Assembly (NCBI RefSeq): GCF_003285265.1
Contig: NZ_CP030239.1
Coordinates: forward strand, 2,277,501-2,341,500
Direction of reading: 5' to 3'
From: Paracoccus mutanolyticus
Lineage (GTDB): Bacteria > Pseudomonadota > Alphaproteobacteria > Rhodobacterales > Rhodobacteraceae
DNA length: 64,000 bases
The position numbers and the translations under genes were made by a program. The first letter of the stretch is position 1; each line of letters starts with the position of its first letter. This document shows, piece after piece, positions 31,320-41,627 of the stretch. The notes below the pieces were generated by a model, which had not been told where the DNA came from, made no database searches, and was given only the letters and a program-made list of their open reading frames with translations.

Positions 31320-31416
31320 CGGGCCCCCGGCACACGGCGCGGTCAATACGCCGGTCTATCGCGCCTCGACCATCCTGTTTCCGACCCTGGCGGACCATGC
31401 CGACCGCAAGTCCAGG
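31320..31416 (+). pseudogene. Cystathionine beta-lyase-like N-terminal fragment
   Basis: GPPAHGAVNTPVYRASTILF then PTLADHADRKS resembles the start of PLP-dependent MetC-type lyases. The PLP-binding lysine region is absent. Confidence 0.65.
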
Positions 31417-32088
31417 CCGGCGCGCATGGCAGGCGGGGCGGACCCCCAGACAGCCAGCGCGGGGCTTGGCGGTGCCGGAACCGCCCGCCGGCGCGCGGCG
31501 GCACCTTGCCGATGCGGGGCATCGAGTTGTTCACCACCCTCCAGCCTCGCGCTTGCCTGAGCGTTTGGCGGAACTGATTGTCAACGCCCGCCATGCGGTG
31601 GCCGTGGCAACCCGCTCGGCCTATCAGCTCGCGCGCGAAGCGGCGCTGCGTCGCCTGCCGCCCAGCCATGGCGGCCGCGACACCATGGCCGAGGCGCTGC
31701 GCCTGACCGAGGAAATCGACGGCCTGCGCCATGTCGCGGCGCAGATGCTGGACACCGACGGCCGACCGCTGCACGCCCGCGCGCATGGCCATGTGCGCAC
31801 CGGGGCCGAGGCGCCGGGCTGGTTCTCGGCGCGATGCCCGCCCCTGGAGGAGGAATCCCTGCCGGTCCGCATTGTCCCAATGTCCTGGGCTTTCTGCACG
31901 TAGCTGCCGACCCCACGGCTGATGCTCGGGCTGGGACGAAATCCGCGTCCGCCTGCCGGTGCGTTCCTGATCTGGGCTGGCGATGGTCGCGCTGGCCTAT
32001 GTGCTGGCCGGCATCATCGCCGCCGCTGAATGGTGCAGTCGGCATGGCGCGGATCCAGGCGCCGCCTGTCGGTGCCGCGCCGGGCGAC
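31417..32088. other. Unassigned, one coherent segment
   Basis: Plus 31555-31830 reads ERLAELIVNARHAVAVATRS then EALRLTEEIDGLRHVAAQML, a helical protein piece of unknown parent. Confidence 0.35.
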
Positions 32089-32277
32089 CGGCTGGCAGAA
32101 TTCGACCGCTGCGCGCAGGGCGAACGCCGCGTCGTCCTGCTGGGCCGCAGCGGCAGCGGGAAAAGCACGCTGCTGAACGCGGCCTATGCGCGTCTTGCCC
32201 CCGAACACGCCGCGCGCATCGCGCTGGTGCCGCAGGAACACGGGCTGGTGCCGCAGCTTTCGGTCTTTCACAACACC
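32089..32277 (+). pseudogene. PhnC-like phosphonate ABC transporter ATPase fragment
   Basis: GDRLAEF...GERRVVLLGRSGSGKSTLLN (Walker A) through ARIALVPQEHGLVPQLSVFH (Q-loop) resembles the start of phosphonate-type ABC ATPases. Signature and Walker B motifs are missing. Confidence 0.7.
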
Positions 32278-32799
32278 TTATCATGGGCGCAGGACATAAC
32301 GTCTGCCTACACAGGATCAGGATCGCGGCAGATATGATCCCCATCAGATCTCCTTGGCGAGCTTGCTCATGACCGAGAGCGAGGTCCAGAAAATCCTTGC
32401 CCTCGACCCCGCACCGGAGGATCTTCTGGGCGACCCGTGGGGGGCTTGTGGCCGGGCTGTGTCCGCGCTTGCGACGCGTCGCCGCTGGCCCCGTCACCCG
32501 CCTTCGACCCCGAGGCGGTGAAATGGGCGCGCAACGCCATCGCCGACATAGCATCGGCTGCACCCTGCTGACGCGCTGCGCCAGGGCCGAAGCCTCGCTG
32601 GTCCGCGTCACCGTCGCAGATCGAGGACGCCCAGACCGACGTGCGCGTGACCGACAACGGATGCGGTCCCCTGCGCAATGCGGCCCGCGTACCACCCGAC
32701 GCCGGACATTGGCCAGCGGACATACGGATCGCGCCCGGGCCCTGGGCGCAGCAGCTTCCGCCGCTTGCCCTTCCCCACCTTACCAGACGAAAGGATCAA
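32278..32799. other. Unassigned
   Basis: Contains short coherent scraps (SEVQKILALDPAPEDLLG; DAQTDVRVTDNGCG, kinase-ATPase-like) but no readable gene. Confidence 0.3.
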
Positions 32800-32912
32800 A
32801 TGACCCATCACATCCCGCACGATCAGGATGCCGAGGGTGAGCGCCCTCGTATTCTGATCGTCGATGACATCGCCGCCAATCTGACGGCGATGCGCATCGT
32901 CCTAGCCGCATC
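32800..32912 (+). pseudogene. Response-regulator receiver, N-terminal fragment
   Basis: AAAGGA lies before the ATG. The reading MTHHIPHDQDAEGERPRILI then VDDIAANLTAMRIVLA has the DD acidic pocket of CheY-like receivers. The phospho-acceptor Asp lies beyond the break. Confidence 0.7.
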
Positions 32913-33380
32913 GGTGCGAGATCGCCTCGGCCCTCTCGGCTCGGACGGGTGGCGGCAATGGCGGCAGAACCGCCCGCATGATGGTGGTGGACTCAGGCAT
33001 CGGCCGCTACGGGATGACTTCAACCGGCCCTTCATCTTCTGCGCCGCGTCTACCCGAACTGCCGATCCTGGCTTTCCGGCATCGTATCCGTGTGCTGGCG
33101 CGGCGCGCGCTCTTGTCGGTGCGCCGACGGTGACAACAAGGACAGCCCGCCTCCGAGACTGCGACGCCTTTCCGAGGTGTCGCGCGGCGGCATATGTCGA
33201 CACGCGCCGGCACCAGATCGCGCGCAGCACGTGCCCCGCCCCGGCAGCGGCGCCGGGCGCGTGACCGCGCCGAGGAGAAGGTCCGCGCATGCGCCGACGC
33301 ATGTCCATGGTGACATCGCCGACGGCGCCTGCATCAGCAAACGGTGTTTCACGGCGCCCTCGGGCTTACGGCATCAACTG
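32913..33380. other. No gene recognised
   Basis: Short frames on both strands, no motif. Confidence 0.35.
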
Positions 33381-33547
33381 GGGGCGACCAGCGTGGCGAC
33401 ATTGGCGGCGAAATCCGGATCGACGGCGATGATGACATCGGGCGCCCAGGCCTGCACCTGCTCGGGCGAGACATTGGCCAGGCCGTCGCTGTCGGTCTGG
33501 GCGACGTTGGTGGCGCCGACGCGGGCGATGACCTCGGCATTGATCGA
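33381..33547 (-). pseudogene. Periplasmic binding protein fragment, cobalamin/iron-siderophore ABC type
   Basis: RVGATNVAQTDSDGLANVSP then EQVQAWAPDVIIAVDPDFAA resembles the TroA-like substrate-binding domain. Cut at both ends. Confidence 0.7.
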
Positions 33548-34566
33548 CCTGGGGCCGCCGACATCAGCATCGGCGCATTGTCAGATAGGGACGTCGCAGC
33601 CGTGATGGTCAGGACCGGCCCGTGCGGCGCATCGGCGTCGAACAGCAGCATGGCGCCCGAGGCTTTCTCAGCGATCGGTCTCAGCGGGATGGTCCAGCCA
33701 GCCTATGTCGATGCCGACGATTTCGTTATGTCGGCCCCTGGACACTCCCAGCCCCATGCTGTCAAGGATGTAGCCAAGCCTAGACTGCCGCCGCGCCCCA
33801 GGCCAGCGACCGGATCGTCCGGATCGCCCCGCCCAGTTGGATACCGCGCCGGCGCCAAAGGAAAACCCCAGCACGCCTGCGCGTGGCGTTCATCGGAGAC
33901 GAGCAGGTGTTGGGGCAAATGCCCCATTCTGCGCGCCCAGTGGTCCTCTCCTGCTCTCGCATTGTCGGGATCGCTGAACCGCTTGCCAAAGCCGCGAATC
34001 GTCCGATTGAGGCCATTGGACAGCTCAAAGGCCAGCGCGTCGGCCACGTCACGAGCAGTTTGCCGTCCTCGTTCTGTCTGGAGCCGAGCCTGCAGCATCA
34101 CCATGATCGAAAAGGACCGAGCGGATGCGCGCCTGACTACGGCGCAGCGCCGCCTTATGCGGCAGCGGGTTTCGGCCACGGCGGCGATCAGGGCTATGGC
34201 AAGGTCATAAACAGAAAGCGCATGGGACAGTTGGCAGAGCGGCGGCAAAGACGAGGCTGGCTGGCACGATCCGACGTCGCGCAATGCAGATCATACGTGC
34301 TTTGTCGCAAAGCGCCGCGCGTTCTTTGTTTGAACTGGGAATGACCCGGATCGTCATCGCCCGACCGCGCTGGCCATGAACGTGCCGATGATACGTCGAT
34401 TCGTCCAGTTTCAACGCGTCGGCGTACCTACAAGGCTCTGGCGCCTCGCCGCACGGCAGCCATAACCGCGACGGGCCTGCTGGGTAGTCTGCCGCTTGCC
34501 GCGCTTAGGGCTTTTCACGCCACTGGATCTGTTAGCTCGCCGCGTCGGAGCGGGTTCTGCTCTGAG
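33548..34566. other. Unassigned
   Basis: AMLLFDADAPHGPVLTITAA on the minus strand (33560-33650) is a coherent but unplaced segment. Nothing else recognised. Confidence 0.3.
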
Positions 34567-34770
34567 CGCTGCTGCTGCTTACCGGCGGACTTCTACTGCG
34601 TTCCGACAGAACCGTGATGGGGCTGTGGGCGGCGATCACCTCAAGTCTTGCGGTATCGTTGGCTGGCGTAATTCCTGGCGGATGATGGCGCGGTACATTA
34701 GCGGTGTGGGCTGTTCCGGCTGCCCTGACGGCGCTGATCTGGCTGCCGCGGCATGGCGCAGTGACGGTTC
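34567..34770 (+). pseudogene. CynX/NimT-type MFS transporter fragment
   Basis: ALLLLTGGLLLRSDRTVMGL then WAAITSSLAVSLAG and, after one frame change, GTLAVWAVPAALTALIWLPR. These are two adjacent membrane helices of the cyanate-type MFS branch. Confidence 0.6.
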
Positions 34771-34999
34771 CTTCGGCACGAGCTTTGCTCCACGGCGACC
34801 GGCGCCCCCGTGGGTGGTGGGCTGCCTGCTTCTACGTATTGCTTCGACAATCATGATCCTTAGGAGGCCCAGGGCTGGGTCGGAAAGCAATCCGCGGCTT
34901 TTGGCGGATCGGGCGTCAAGGGTGGCGGGGTATTGCTCACAGGGCTTAAAGGCGCTTGGCAGATCAATGGGCGGAGGGCAGAATTGCCCTATTTATTTG

Positions 35000-36985
35000 A
35001 TGGCAGGGGAGCCGATAACGGTGCCAACATATTATTTGTCTGCCAATCGCCAGAGCGTGCAGGAGGAACCTTTTCTCCTGCAGATGCGCAATGGGTCTAT
35101 TCTTGCCCTGTGGACCGATCTTTATCCTGACCCCGGTGCCGGCGGCACCTTTGGGGTCTATGGCCGCGCGTTGAGCAGCAACTTGAGTGCAGCAGCCGCA
35201 AGCGATAGCCGTATCAATAGCCTGACCGAGGATATTCAGAGAGCGCCTACAGGAACCAGCTTCAGCGACGGCGGCTTTGCGGTCATCTTCGAAAGCCGCG
35301 GTCCCTCCGCTGTCACCGGGCAGGACGACGCATACTATGACAGCTACATTCGCTTCTACAATGCCGACGGAACGGCCAGGGGAGCGGCGAGACAGTTAAC
35401 TCCCAACACCACCGACGACCATTATGCTGCGGGCATCGTCACCTTGGCCAATGGCCAGTCAGTGACACTCGTCGCCCGTTATGAAGGCGGCGGTGATTAC
35501 GACTTGCTGGCCTATCGCCATGGGCCTGGTGGCGCTCGGATTGGTCCCGCTGTGCAACTCGTAGACAATGCAGAGGTTTACGTGAACTCCCTGACCGGGG
35601 CAGGTTATATCTGGCCATCGCTCGCTGCGGGAGTGAACGGAACCTACGCGGTCAGTTGGCAGGAACGAACGCGCAGCACTGGGCCTGACGGACCTCTGGA
35701 TGGGTATGCGATTTGGACGCAGGTCTATCGTGCCGACGGCTCGGCAGTGGGGCCATCTAGGGTGGTGGCGCCAGTTTCTCCCAGCAAGCATGAGGATTTC
35801 AATTTCGGCTTGGAGCAAAGTGTCCCGAAAATCGCTGGCCTGACGACTGGCCGCTGGGCACTTGCCTGGGAAGGCGAGAGCCCGGCCGGAGGAGATGTCT
35901 GGTTTCGCTTACTCAACCCCAATGGTGCCGTGGCCATGCATCCGTTTCTGGTCAACTCTGACCGCCGCGTGGGGGAGCAGACCGTGCACGATGTCGTCGA
36001 CCTGGGCGCCGGCCGGGTGCTGGTCACCTATTTCAACTACGTCGAGGACGCGATCGACGATTTTTATGACGGCGGCCTGCTGATGGGGCGCGTCCTCGGG
36101 CCGAACGGATTAGCTTTGACCGGATCGTTCCGGATCAGCGAGAGTGGCTTTTATCACGAGATGTCCGGTGGCAATGCGCTGATCAACAATGCCGGGCAGA
36201 TCGTAGCCTCGTTCGAAGCCGAACTGAGCTATGCCGATGATACCGACGTTCTGGGGGTAGTGCGCCCGCTGACACTACCGGCAGTACATGGCAACGCTGG
36301 CAACAACCGCATCGCTGGAACCTATGTCAATGACGTCATACTAGGCCAGGGAGGCAATGACGTGTTGCACGGCAATCGCGGTAATGATTCACTGTATGGC
36401 GGGATGGGCAACGACACCTTGTGGGGTGAAGCCGGAAACGATCTGCTGAACGACGTCGCCGGGAACAATGTCATCTATGCGGGCGCCGGGCACGACCGGG
36501 TGGTGACCGGCGCGGGGGTAGACAGGATCAATGCCGGAGCAGGTAACGACCGCATCGTCTCAGGTGCTGGTGCAGACCAGATCTTCGGGTTGCAGGGCAA
36601 TGACACGATCGACGGCGGTGCAGGGAACGATATCCTTACAGGCGGAGCCGGCAACGATGTGCTCCGCGGAGGTCCGGGAAACGATATCCTCTCAGCCGAC
36701 GCCGGCAACGATATCCTGAACGGGGGTGCCGGCAACGATATGCTGCGGGGGGGCATTGGCGCGGACTTGTTCATCTTCAGCGACGGTGCAGATACGATCC
36801 GAAACTTTGACCGTGCTCACGACCGGATCGACCTGCGCAGCTTCTCGGGGCTGGACAGTTGGGCCGACGTGCGCGGCCAACTGCGACAGGAAGGCGGCGT
36901 GGTCACCTTCCGCCATGGCACTGATGTGCTCCGGATCGAGGCAACCGCGCTTTCAACCCTGGGTGCGGATGATTTCCTCTGGTGA
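35000..36985 (+). CDS. Secreted RTX calcium-binding repeat protein
   Basis: About 661 residues from the ATG at 35000; GTG at 35021, with AGGGGAG 9 nt upstream, is an equally good start, and the frame stays open upstream. The N-terminal 430 residues form repeated beta segments of the type LANGQ...VAR, LTTGRWALAWEG, VTYFNY. From about 36290 at least ten RTX nonapeptides follow (GGxGNDxLx: GGNDVLHGN, GNDSLYGG, GNDTLWGE, GNDILTGG, GNDVLRGG). The C-terminus ADLFIFSDGADTI...FDRAHDRIDLRSFSG ending DDFLW is a typical uncleaved type I secretion signal. It would be exported by a TolC-type system and fold with Ca2+ outside the cell. No transporter genes are nearby. One of very few long intact genes in the patchwork. 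Confidence 0.9.
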   Translation: MAGEPITVPTYYLSANRQSVQEEPFLLQMRNGSILALWTDLYPDPGAGGTFGVYGRALSSNLSAAAASDSRINSLTEDIQRAPTGTSFSDGGFAVIFESRGPSAVTGQDDAYYDSYIRFYNADGTARGAARQLTPNTTDDHYAAGIVTLANGQSVTLVARYEGGGDYDLLAYRHGPGGARIGPAVQLVDNAEVYVNSLTGAGYIWPSLAAGVNGTYAVSWQERTRSTGPDGPLDGYAIWTQVYRADGSAVGPSRVVAPVSPSKHEDFNFGLEQSVPKIAGLTTGRWALAWEGESPAGGDVWFRLLNPNGAVAMHPFLVNSDRRVGEQTVHDVVDLGAGRVLVTYFNYVEDAIDDFYDGGLLMGRVLGPNGLALTGSFRISESGFYHEMSGGNALINNAGQIVASFEAELSYADDTDVLGVVRPLTLPAVHGNAGNNRIAGTYVNDVILGQGGNDVLHGNRGNDSLYGGMGNDTLWGEAGNDLLNDVAGNNVIYAGAGHDRVVTGAGVDRINAGAGNDRIVSGAGADQIFGLQGNDTIDGGAGNDILTGGAGNDVLRGGPGNDILSADAGNDILNGGAGNDMLRGGIGADLFIFSDGADTIRNFDRAHDRIDLRSFSGLDSWADVRGQLRQEGGVVTFRHGTDVLRIEATALSTLGADDFLW

Positions 36986-37232
36986 CGGTCGCCTGTGGAC
37001 CAGGATATTCTGGTCCTTCTGATTACCGGATTGCCTTACCTCAACGGTTTTTTCGTCTGCTCGCTGTAATGGTGTAGTTGCCCCGCGCGGCAGATGCTGG
37101 AACTCCGGAAATGGCGAAAGACCCGTAGCGGGTGCAATCCGCAAAGCAGGTGTTCGATTCCAATCGGGCTTGCCACGCCGAGAGCCCTGGCCGCTCTCAT
37201 AACATCGCGACGTCGTGTTCACTCCGTTCGCG
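36986..37232. other. Intergenic
   Basis: No gene. A short T-arm-like sequence near 37150 was examined and rejected as a tRNA. Confidence 0.4.
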
Positions 37233-37493
37233 ATCCCACGCCGGGCTGGGCGCGCCCTCGCCGCGCATCACCCGGTCCACCGCCTCGACGGCCATCTTGC
37301 CGGCGAAGGCGGGGGCGAAGGCCTTCCAGGACGAAATCTCGCCCTTGCGGCTTTGGCGTGTGGTGGTGGTGACATGCAGCGCCTGCTGCACGGCCTGATA
37401 GATGGTCTCCGTGGGCAGGTTCAGGGCCGTGCCGATCCCGGCCGCGGCCGAGGGGCCGAGATGGGCGATATGGTCGGGGCGGTATGGCGCCCC
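37233..37493 (-). pseudogene. prpD: PrpD/MmgE-family 2-methylcitrate dehydratase fragment
   Basis: [60 protein letters not shown] match PrpD closely. It ends at 37493, back to back with a propionate-type regulator fragment. Confidence 0.85.
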
Positions 37494-37497
37494 GGTC

Positions 37498-37690
37498 AAG
37501 ACCTTTGCCGTGGCCCTGGGCTGCGACCTGGCCCATGCCGACCGGCTGATCTATGCCCGCGGGCTGGACCTGAAGAACCCCGACCTGGCGGTGCGCATCG
37601 GGCCGGGCTGCAAGGTCTGCGAACGGACCGCCTGCCCGCAGCGCGCCTTTCCCATGGTCGGCCGGCCGCACGAACCCGCGTTGCCCGCCT
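37498..37690 (+). pseudogene. XRE/DUF2083 short-chain-fatty-acyl regulator, C-terminal fragment
   Basis: [39 protein letters not shown] is the Cys-containing effector domain of PrpR/RamB/ScfR regulators. Such regulators control propionate genes, and a prpD piece adjoins it, so both may stem from one prp locus although the join is not native. Confidence 0.8.
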
Positions 37691-37782
37691 TCGACGCGGA
37701 CGGAAAGATGCGGGTGCGGTCATCCGCCAGCTACGGCGTCCGGGGCGGAACTGGTCCGGGTTTTTAGCGGTCGAAGCTAAGC

Positions 37783-37884
37783 TAAGACCCTTCGGATCTC
37801 ATGGATCTCCTCCGCGGAATATTTTCGGCGCCCGCCAGGACCCATCTCAACTTCGGGGATTCGGCCCTCGTGATGGGCCTTTCT
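37783..37884 (-). pseudogene. Plasmid RepA/ParA N-terminal DNA-binding fragment
   Basis: RKAHHEGRIPEVEMGPGGRR then KYSAEEIHEIRRVL resembles the MerR-like helix-turn-helix that precedes the ATPase domain in plasmid ParA/RepA proteins. Confidence 0.55.
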
Positions 37885-37910
37885 TAGATACCCATCCGCG
37901 ACGCCGAGGT

Positions 37911-37960
37911 AATAGCTCGCTTCACCGGCTGAAGGAATAGCTCGCTTCACCGGCAGAAGG
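37911..37960. repeat. 25-bp tandem direct repeat
   Basis: Two units (37911-37935 and 37936-37960) beginning AATAGCTCGCTTCACCGGC, with a single mismatch, in non-coding sequence. Confidence 0.85.
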
Positions 37961-38134
37961 CTGGCGCCAACTCAAATAGTGATCGGAGCCGACTGAGGTA
38001 TAGATGCATGCCTCAGCCAGTCTCTCGGTGTATCGGATCGACAGAGATCGGGCTGCCCCGATCACTGGTGCATCGACCAGCTGAAACATCGAGAATGGCC
38101 GCCAGCGTGCAGAACGGTAGGACCCGTTTATCGC

Positions 38135-38395
38135 CGTCCGGTGCTGGTCGGCGCGAATAACTGCGGCAAGACTACGGTGATCGAGGCGCTAGCGCTGCTG
38201 TTCGGCCGCGACCGGATGATCCGCCAGCTGACCGAGCATGAATTGCACAGCAGCAACCCGCAGCCAGCAGATCGCATCCGACTGATCGCAACGGTGATTG
38301 GGTTCCATGACGACGATCCGGCCCAGCACGCCACGTTCCAGAAGCTGCATGGTGATGATGAAGATGTGGCGACGGGCACCTTCCTCCGCGCGTAG
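38135..38395 (+). pseudogene. OLD-family/RecF-like ATPase, N-terminal fragment
   Basis: VLVGANNCGKTTVIEALALL (Walker A) then FGRDRMIRQLTEHEL, NPQPADRIRLIATVIGF. OLD proteins are ATPase-TOPRIM nucleases, often in anti-phage systems. The TOPRIM part is absent. Confidence 0.75.
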
Positions 38396-38894
38396 CGACC
38401 GGCATGGAGGCTCGCCTGCCAGATCGCCATCTGGCGCGGTCCACCGGCCGTCGCCGACGTGGACGACACAGCGCTATTCCAGACGAGAATGTCCTGAAAT
38501 ACGACGACGAGACGGCGACCTATCCCGCCCGGCGATCAGCGACGCGGTTTCGAGCTTGAGGCCCAGGGCCGGGTGACCGACAGGGTCGTTGGGGGCCGGG
38601 TTCATCCCGGCTCGCTTTCCCGTCAGCGCCGGACTTGCGGATAGGTGATGCAGCCGACAGATAGCGCGCCGGAAGCGAGATCAGCAGGACGACCGGCTCT
38701 TGCCGAATGTCGACCGCTCAGATCAGGAACTGCGCCGCTGTAGCCGGTCGAACCCAACGCTGCATCTGCGGGTGACAAACAACGCGATATCCGATGGACT
38801 GCTCGAGTCCGTCGTGTCGCATTATTCGCACACGGGGCGGGCGATCAGCTGCGCGCTGAAACAGGCGCAGGAGGAGCGCGCCTTTCGCTTCAGC
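38396..38894. other. Scrambled remainder, partly OLD-like
   Basis: ACQIAIWRGPP...DTALFQTRM in shifted frames may continue the OLD remnant. Nothing else was recognised. Confidence 0.3.
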
Positions 38895-39014
38895 TTGCCG
38901 GTGATCTGCTCGGGCATCGGCGGCATGGCCGAGATGGTGGCGCATGGCACGACCGGCCTGCATGTCCCCCCGGGCGATCCCCGCGCCCTGGCCGAGGCGA
39001 TGCGCACCGCCGCC
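38895..39014 (+). pseudogene. GT4 glycosyltransferase C-terminal fragment
   Basis: LPVICSGIGGMAEMVAHGTT then GLHVPPGDPRALAEAM: the nucleotide-sugar-binding E-x7-E region of family 4 glycosyltransferases. Confidence 0.85.
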
Positions 39015-39679
39015 AGCGGTCCGACCCATGCCGATGGCGCGCGCGGCGGACCGGCGGCGCGCAGACCTGTGCACGAAGGTGGCGTCCTACCTCGGTGCCG
39101 CTGCTGTTCGATGCGGGCCACATGGCCTAAAGCGTCAGCAAGCTGTTCCAGGTGAACGACATCGAGACGATTGCAGCGGTGATGCACGAGTTCGTGCTGA
39201 TCCCGAGGGCAGGACGGCTTCTGAATGGCCGGCTCTCCTTGTCCGAGCCGTCGACTGCATCAGAGTTGGGCCGCGGCAGAGGAAGGTCGGTTCGACGCCC
39301 AGAATCGACGTGCCGATGCCCATGGCGGGTCTGTCGTGCGAGCCGGACAACGGCACGGATAAGCTGCGCGCCCGGATCAGCATGACGCTCGCCACGCGGC
39401 CGCAGTGCACGCATCACGTCATGCGCGGCCGAGCCCTGGATCACACCGGCGCTGTTCGGGGTCGGGTTGTGCATGCTGGTACGCTCTGCCGGCAGGGCCT
39501 GCTGCAAAAGCCCCTGGGGCAGCGCATTGTACGGGTTCTCGAACGCCACGAGGCGGCAGGCGCCCCGTCCACCGTCCAGGCGCCTCCGTGCAGGTCGAAG
39601 TGATTGGCGATCCGCCCGGCGATGGTATTGGCGAGCCCGCCGGCCAGACTTTCTTCGTTAGGGTCAGGGAAGTCACCTG
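39015..39679. other. Unassigned
   Basis: Minus strand 39440-39549 reads FENPYNALPQGLLQQALPAE, coherent but unplaced. Confidence 0.3.
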
Positions 39680-39850
39680 GAGGCCGACATCACCTGGGTT
39701 CTGCTGCCCGGCAACCACGACAGCCTGGCTGCGACCGAACTGTGGCGGCGCATCGCCTCGGACGGGCCGCCGAACCTGCGCGCCATGACCAGCCCGGAGC
39801 CGGTGGAGCTGGCCCCCGGCGCAATGCTGACACAAGAGTGCGAGCCATGA
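39680..39850 (+). pseudogene. Metallophosphoesterase (calcineurin-like) fragment
   Basis: EADITWVLLPGNHDSLAATE then LWRRIASDGPPNLRAM, PEPVELAPGAMLT contains the GNHDS metal-binding motif, as in LigD-associated or DNA-repair phosphoesterases. It ends with TGA after a foreign tail. Confidence 0.75.
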
Positions 39851-40159
39851 CTTCTTCATCGCCGATCGAGTACAGGCCAAGCGAACACATGCAAGAATCT
39901 AACCTCCACCCATACACTATCGAGCTGCTGCACCGTTCCCCGCCCATCTCGAGAGAACTGGCGCAGGTGCGGCAGATGTGGCCATCCTAGACCCACGCTT
40001 CGACCCCCACCCCACATGACGATTTGGTACTGAAGTGGTACTGAAGGGATGCACCAGCTCTGAAATCTGCGATCGACCGCCAGCTCTGCCAATGACACGC
40101 CATCCGCCCATCGTGTAGGTTTCCTGAGGTAATCGCGCCGCCCGAATGCAAATCATCCT

Positions 40160-41028
40160 TTGGCTCTTCTGGCAGCCCGCCGCGCGCGGGGCATGACGCA
40201 GGGCAACGTCGCGCGGGCGACGGGGATCAGCGTGCCGACGTTGCGGGCGCTGGAACGGGGCGAGGGTGGGCTTGGCCCATTGGTTGCGATCATGGGGGTG
40301 CTGGGCCTGCGCTGGGGATGGGTTCCACATGGCGAGGATGCGGCGGCTGCCCTGGCGGGGCGGCGCAAGGCGCGGGGAATCAGCCAGGCGGAACTGGCAC
40401 GGCGGATCGGCTGCAGTCGACCGACGCTGATCGCGCTGGAGCGCAGGCTCGCAGGCAGCGTCGCGACCCTGGCTCGGGCGCTGCAGATCCTGGGGCTGCG
40501 GCCGATGCTGCGCGGCGTGGCACCGGTCGGGCGCGGCCTGGTGCCGGCACGCAACGCGCCGGCTCGGGACCTGGTGATGACGCCGCCGGAACTTGCAGCC
40601 GCGGTAATCGGGCATTTCGCCCCGGGCCTGAGCGGCAGCGTGCTCGATCCGGCGCGGGGGCAGGGGGCGTTCTACGATGGCTTTCCGGCCCATCTCGATC
40701 GGCACTGGTGCGAGATCGGCGAGGGCCGGGACTTCTTCGACTGGCGCCAGCCGGTCGACTGGGTGATGACCAATCCGCCCTGGTCGCGGCTGCGGGAGTT
40801 CACCCTCCATGCCATGCGGATTGCACCGAACATCGTCTGGCTGGCGCCGCTGACGAACTTGACGACCGGGCGCGGTTGCGCGATCTCGAGGCGCACGGCT
40901 TCGGCATCGCCGAACTGGTGAAGATCGACACCCCGCGAGGCTGGCCGCAAAGCGGGTTCCAACTAGTCGCGGCACATCTGCGCAAGGGTCACGCCGGCAG
41001 CTGGACGGTGTCGCGGCCGGGGGTATGA
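40160..41028 (+). pseudogene. Two-HTH XRE plus DNA adenine methyltransferase fusion, one frameshift
   Basis: Two XRE helix-turn-helix domains in tandem (residues about 5-50: RARGMTQGNVARATGISVPT; about 66-112: KARGISQAELARRIGCSRPT). A Rossmann methyltransferase follows with motif I VLDPARGQGAF (161-171) and the N6-adenine/N4-cytosine motif IV NPPW (205-208). Near 40860 one frame change occurs, after which RLRDLEAHGFGIAELVKID, GWPQSGFQLVAAHL runs to TGA at 41028. The start codon is TTG without a clear site, so the 5' end may be truncated. If the shift is a sequencing error the gene could be intact. It likely methylates DNA and regulates its own promoter. Confidence 0.75.
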
Positions 41029-41078
41029 GGCCTCGTGCATGGCTCCGGCGGTGAAAGCGTCGGAGCAGCGCATGAAGA

Positions 41079-41094
41079 AATGAACATCCCTTCA
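41079..41094. repeat. Third locus of the 16-bp TGAACRTCCCTTCA repeat
   Basis: AATGAACATCCCTTCA preceded by GAAG, followed by AATCTTCAATTGAAC. One mismatch to the units at 13000 and 14295. It lies 50 bp after the methyltransferase gene. Confidence 0.55.
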
Positions 41095-41109
41095 AATCTT
41101 CAATTGAAC

Positions 41110-41589
41110 ATGCCGCGCAGGGGTGCGTGAGAATGGCAGGACGGGACAGAGGTTCGTCCTGCTGCTGAGGCCATTCCGGCGGCTGCCCTTCGCTTGCCCG
41201 GCCAGGAGGACCTCCGATGCACACCCCGGGCGTTCCGGATCGCGCGCGGTGCTGCTGTTTTCGCCTGAGGGGGCGGCCTGTGCTGGCCGGCGCCTATCGC
41301 GTGTCCGAGCAGCCGGCCAGCGCCAGCCCCCAGGCGGGTTTGGGCAGCGTAGCCGCACCGGTTGGCGCTGCAAATTCTGCCGCCAGAGCCCCTTGCATTC
41401 CGGCCGCGTCGCCGGGTTACACTCGCCACCCCCCCCACGGTCGCCAGTTGCGCCAGTCGGGAAACGCAGTTCGGACAAATGCTTTCGCCCTCACTCCGAC
41501 GACTTCCTCATCGATCTTGCTGGCACCGAGAGACGCGGGTGCCTTCGCGGACGGTATGAGCTTGCCCAGGGAACGTCCCGGAGCAAGAT
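41110..41589. other. No gene recognised
   Basis: Open frames of up to 195 codons lack motifs and start signals; probably non-coding. Confidence 0.35.
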
Positions 41590-41627
41590 TGGACCTGTCC
41601 CGGTTTCGTTCCGGTCAGGTGCTCATG

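Noticed and set aside
33349..34210. 288-codon plus-strand frame (33344-34210)
   Set aside because: Aspartate/glycine-rich shadow; the minus strand over 33381-33547 reads as a substrate-binding protein.
37130..37185. tRNA-like T-arm sequence TGTTCGATTCCAATCGGGC
   Set aside because: No matching acceptor, D-arm or anticodon arm could be folded upstream.
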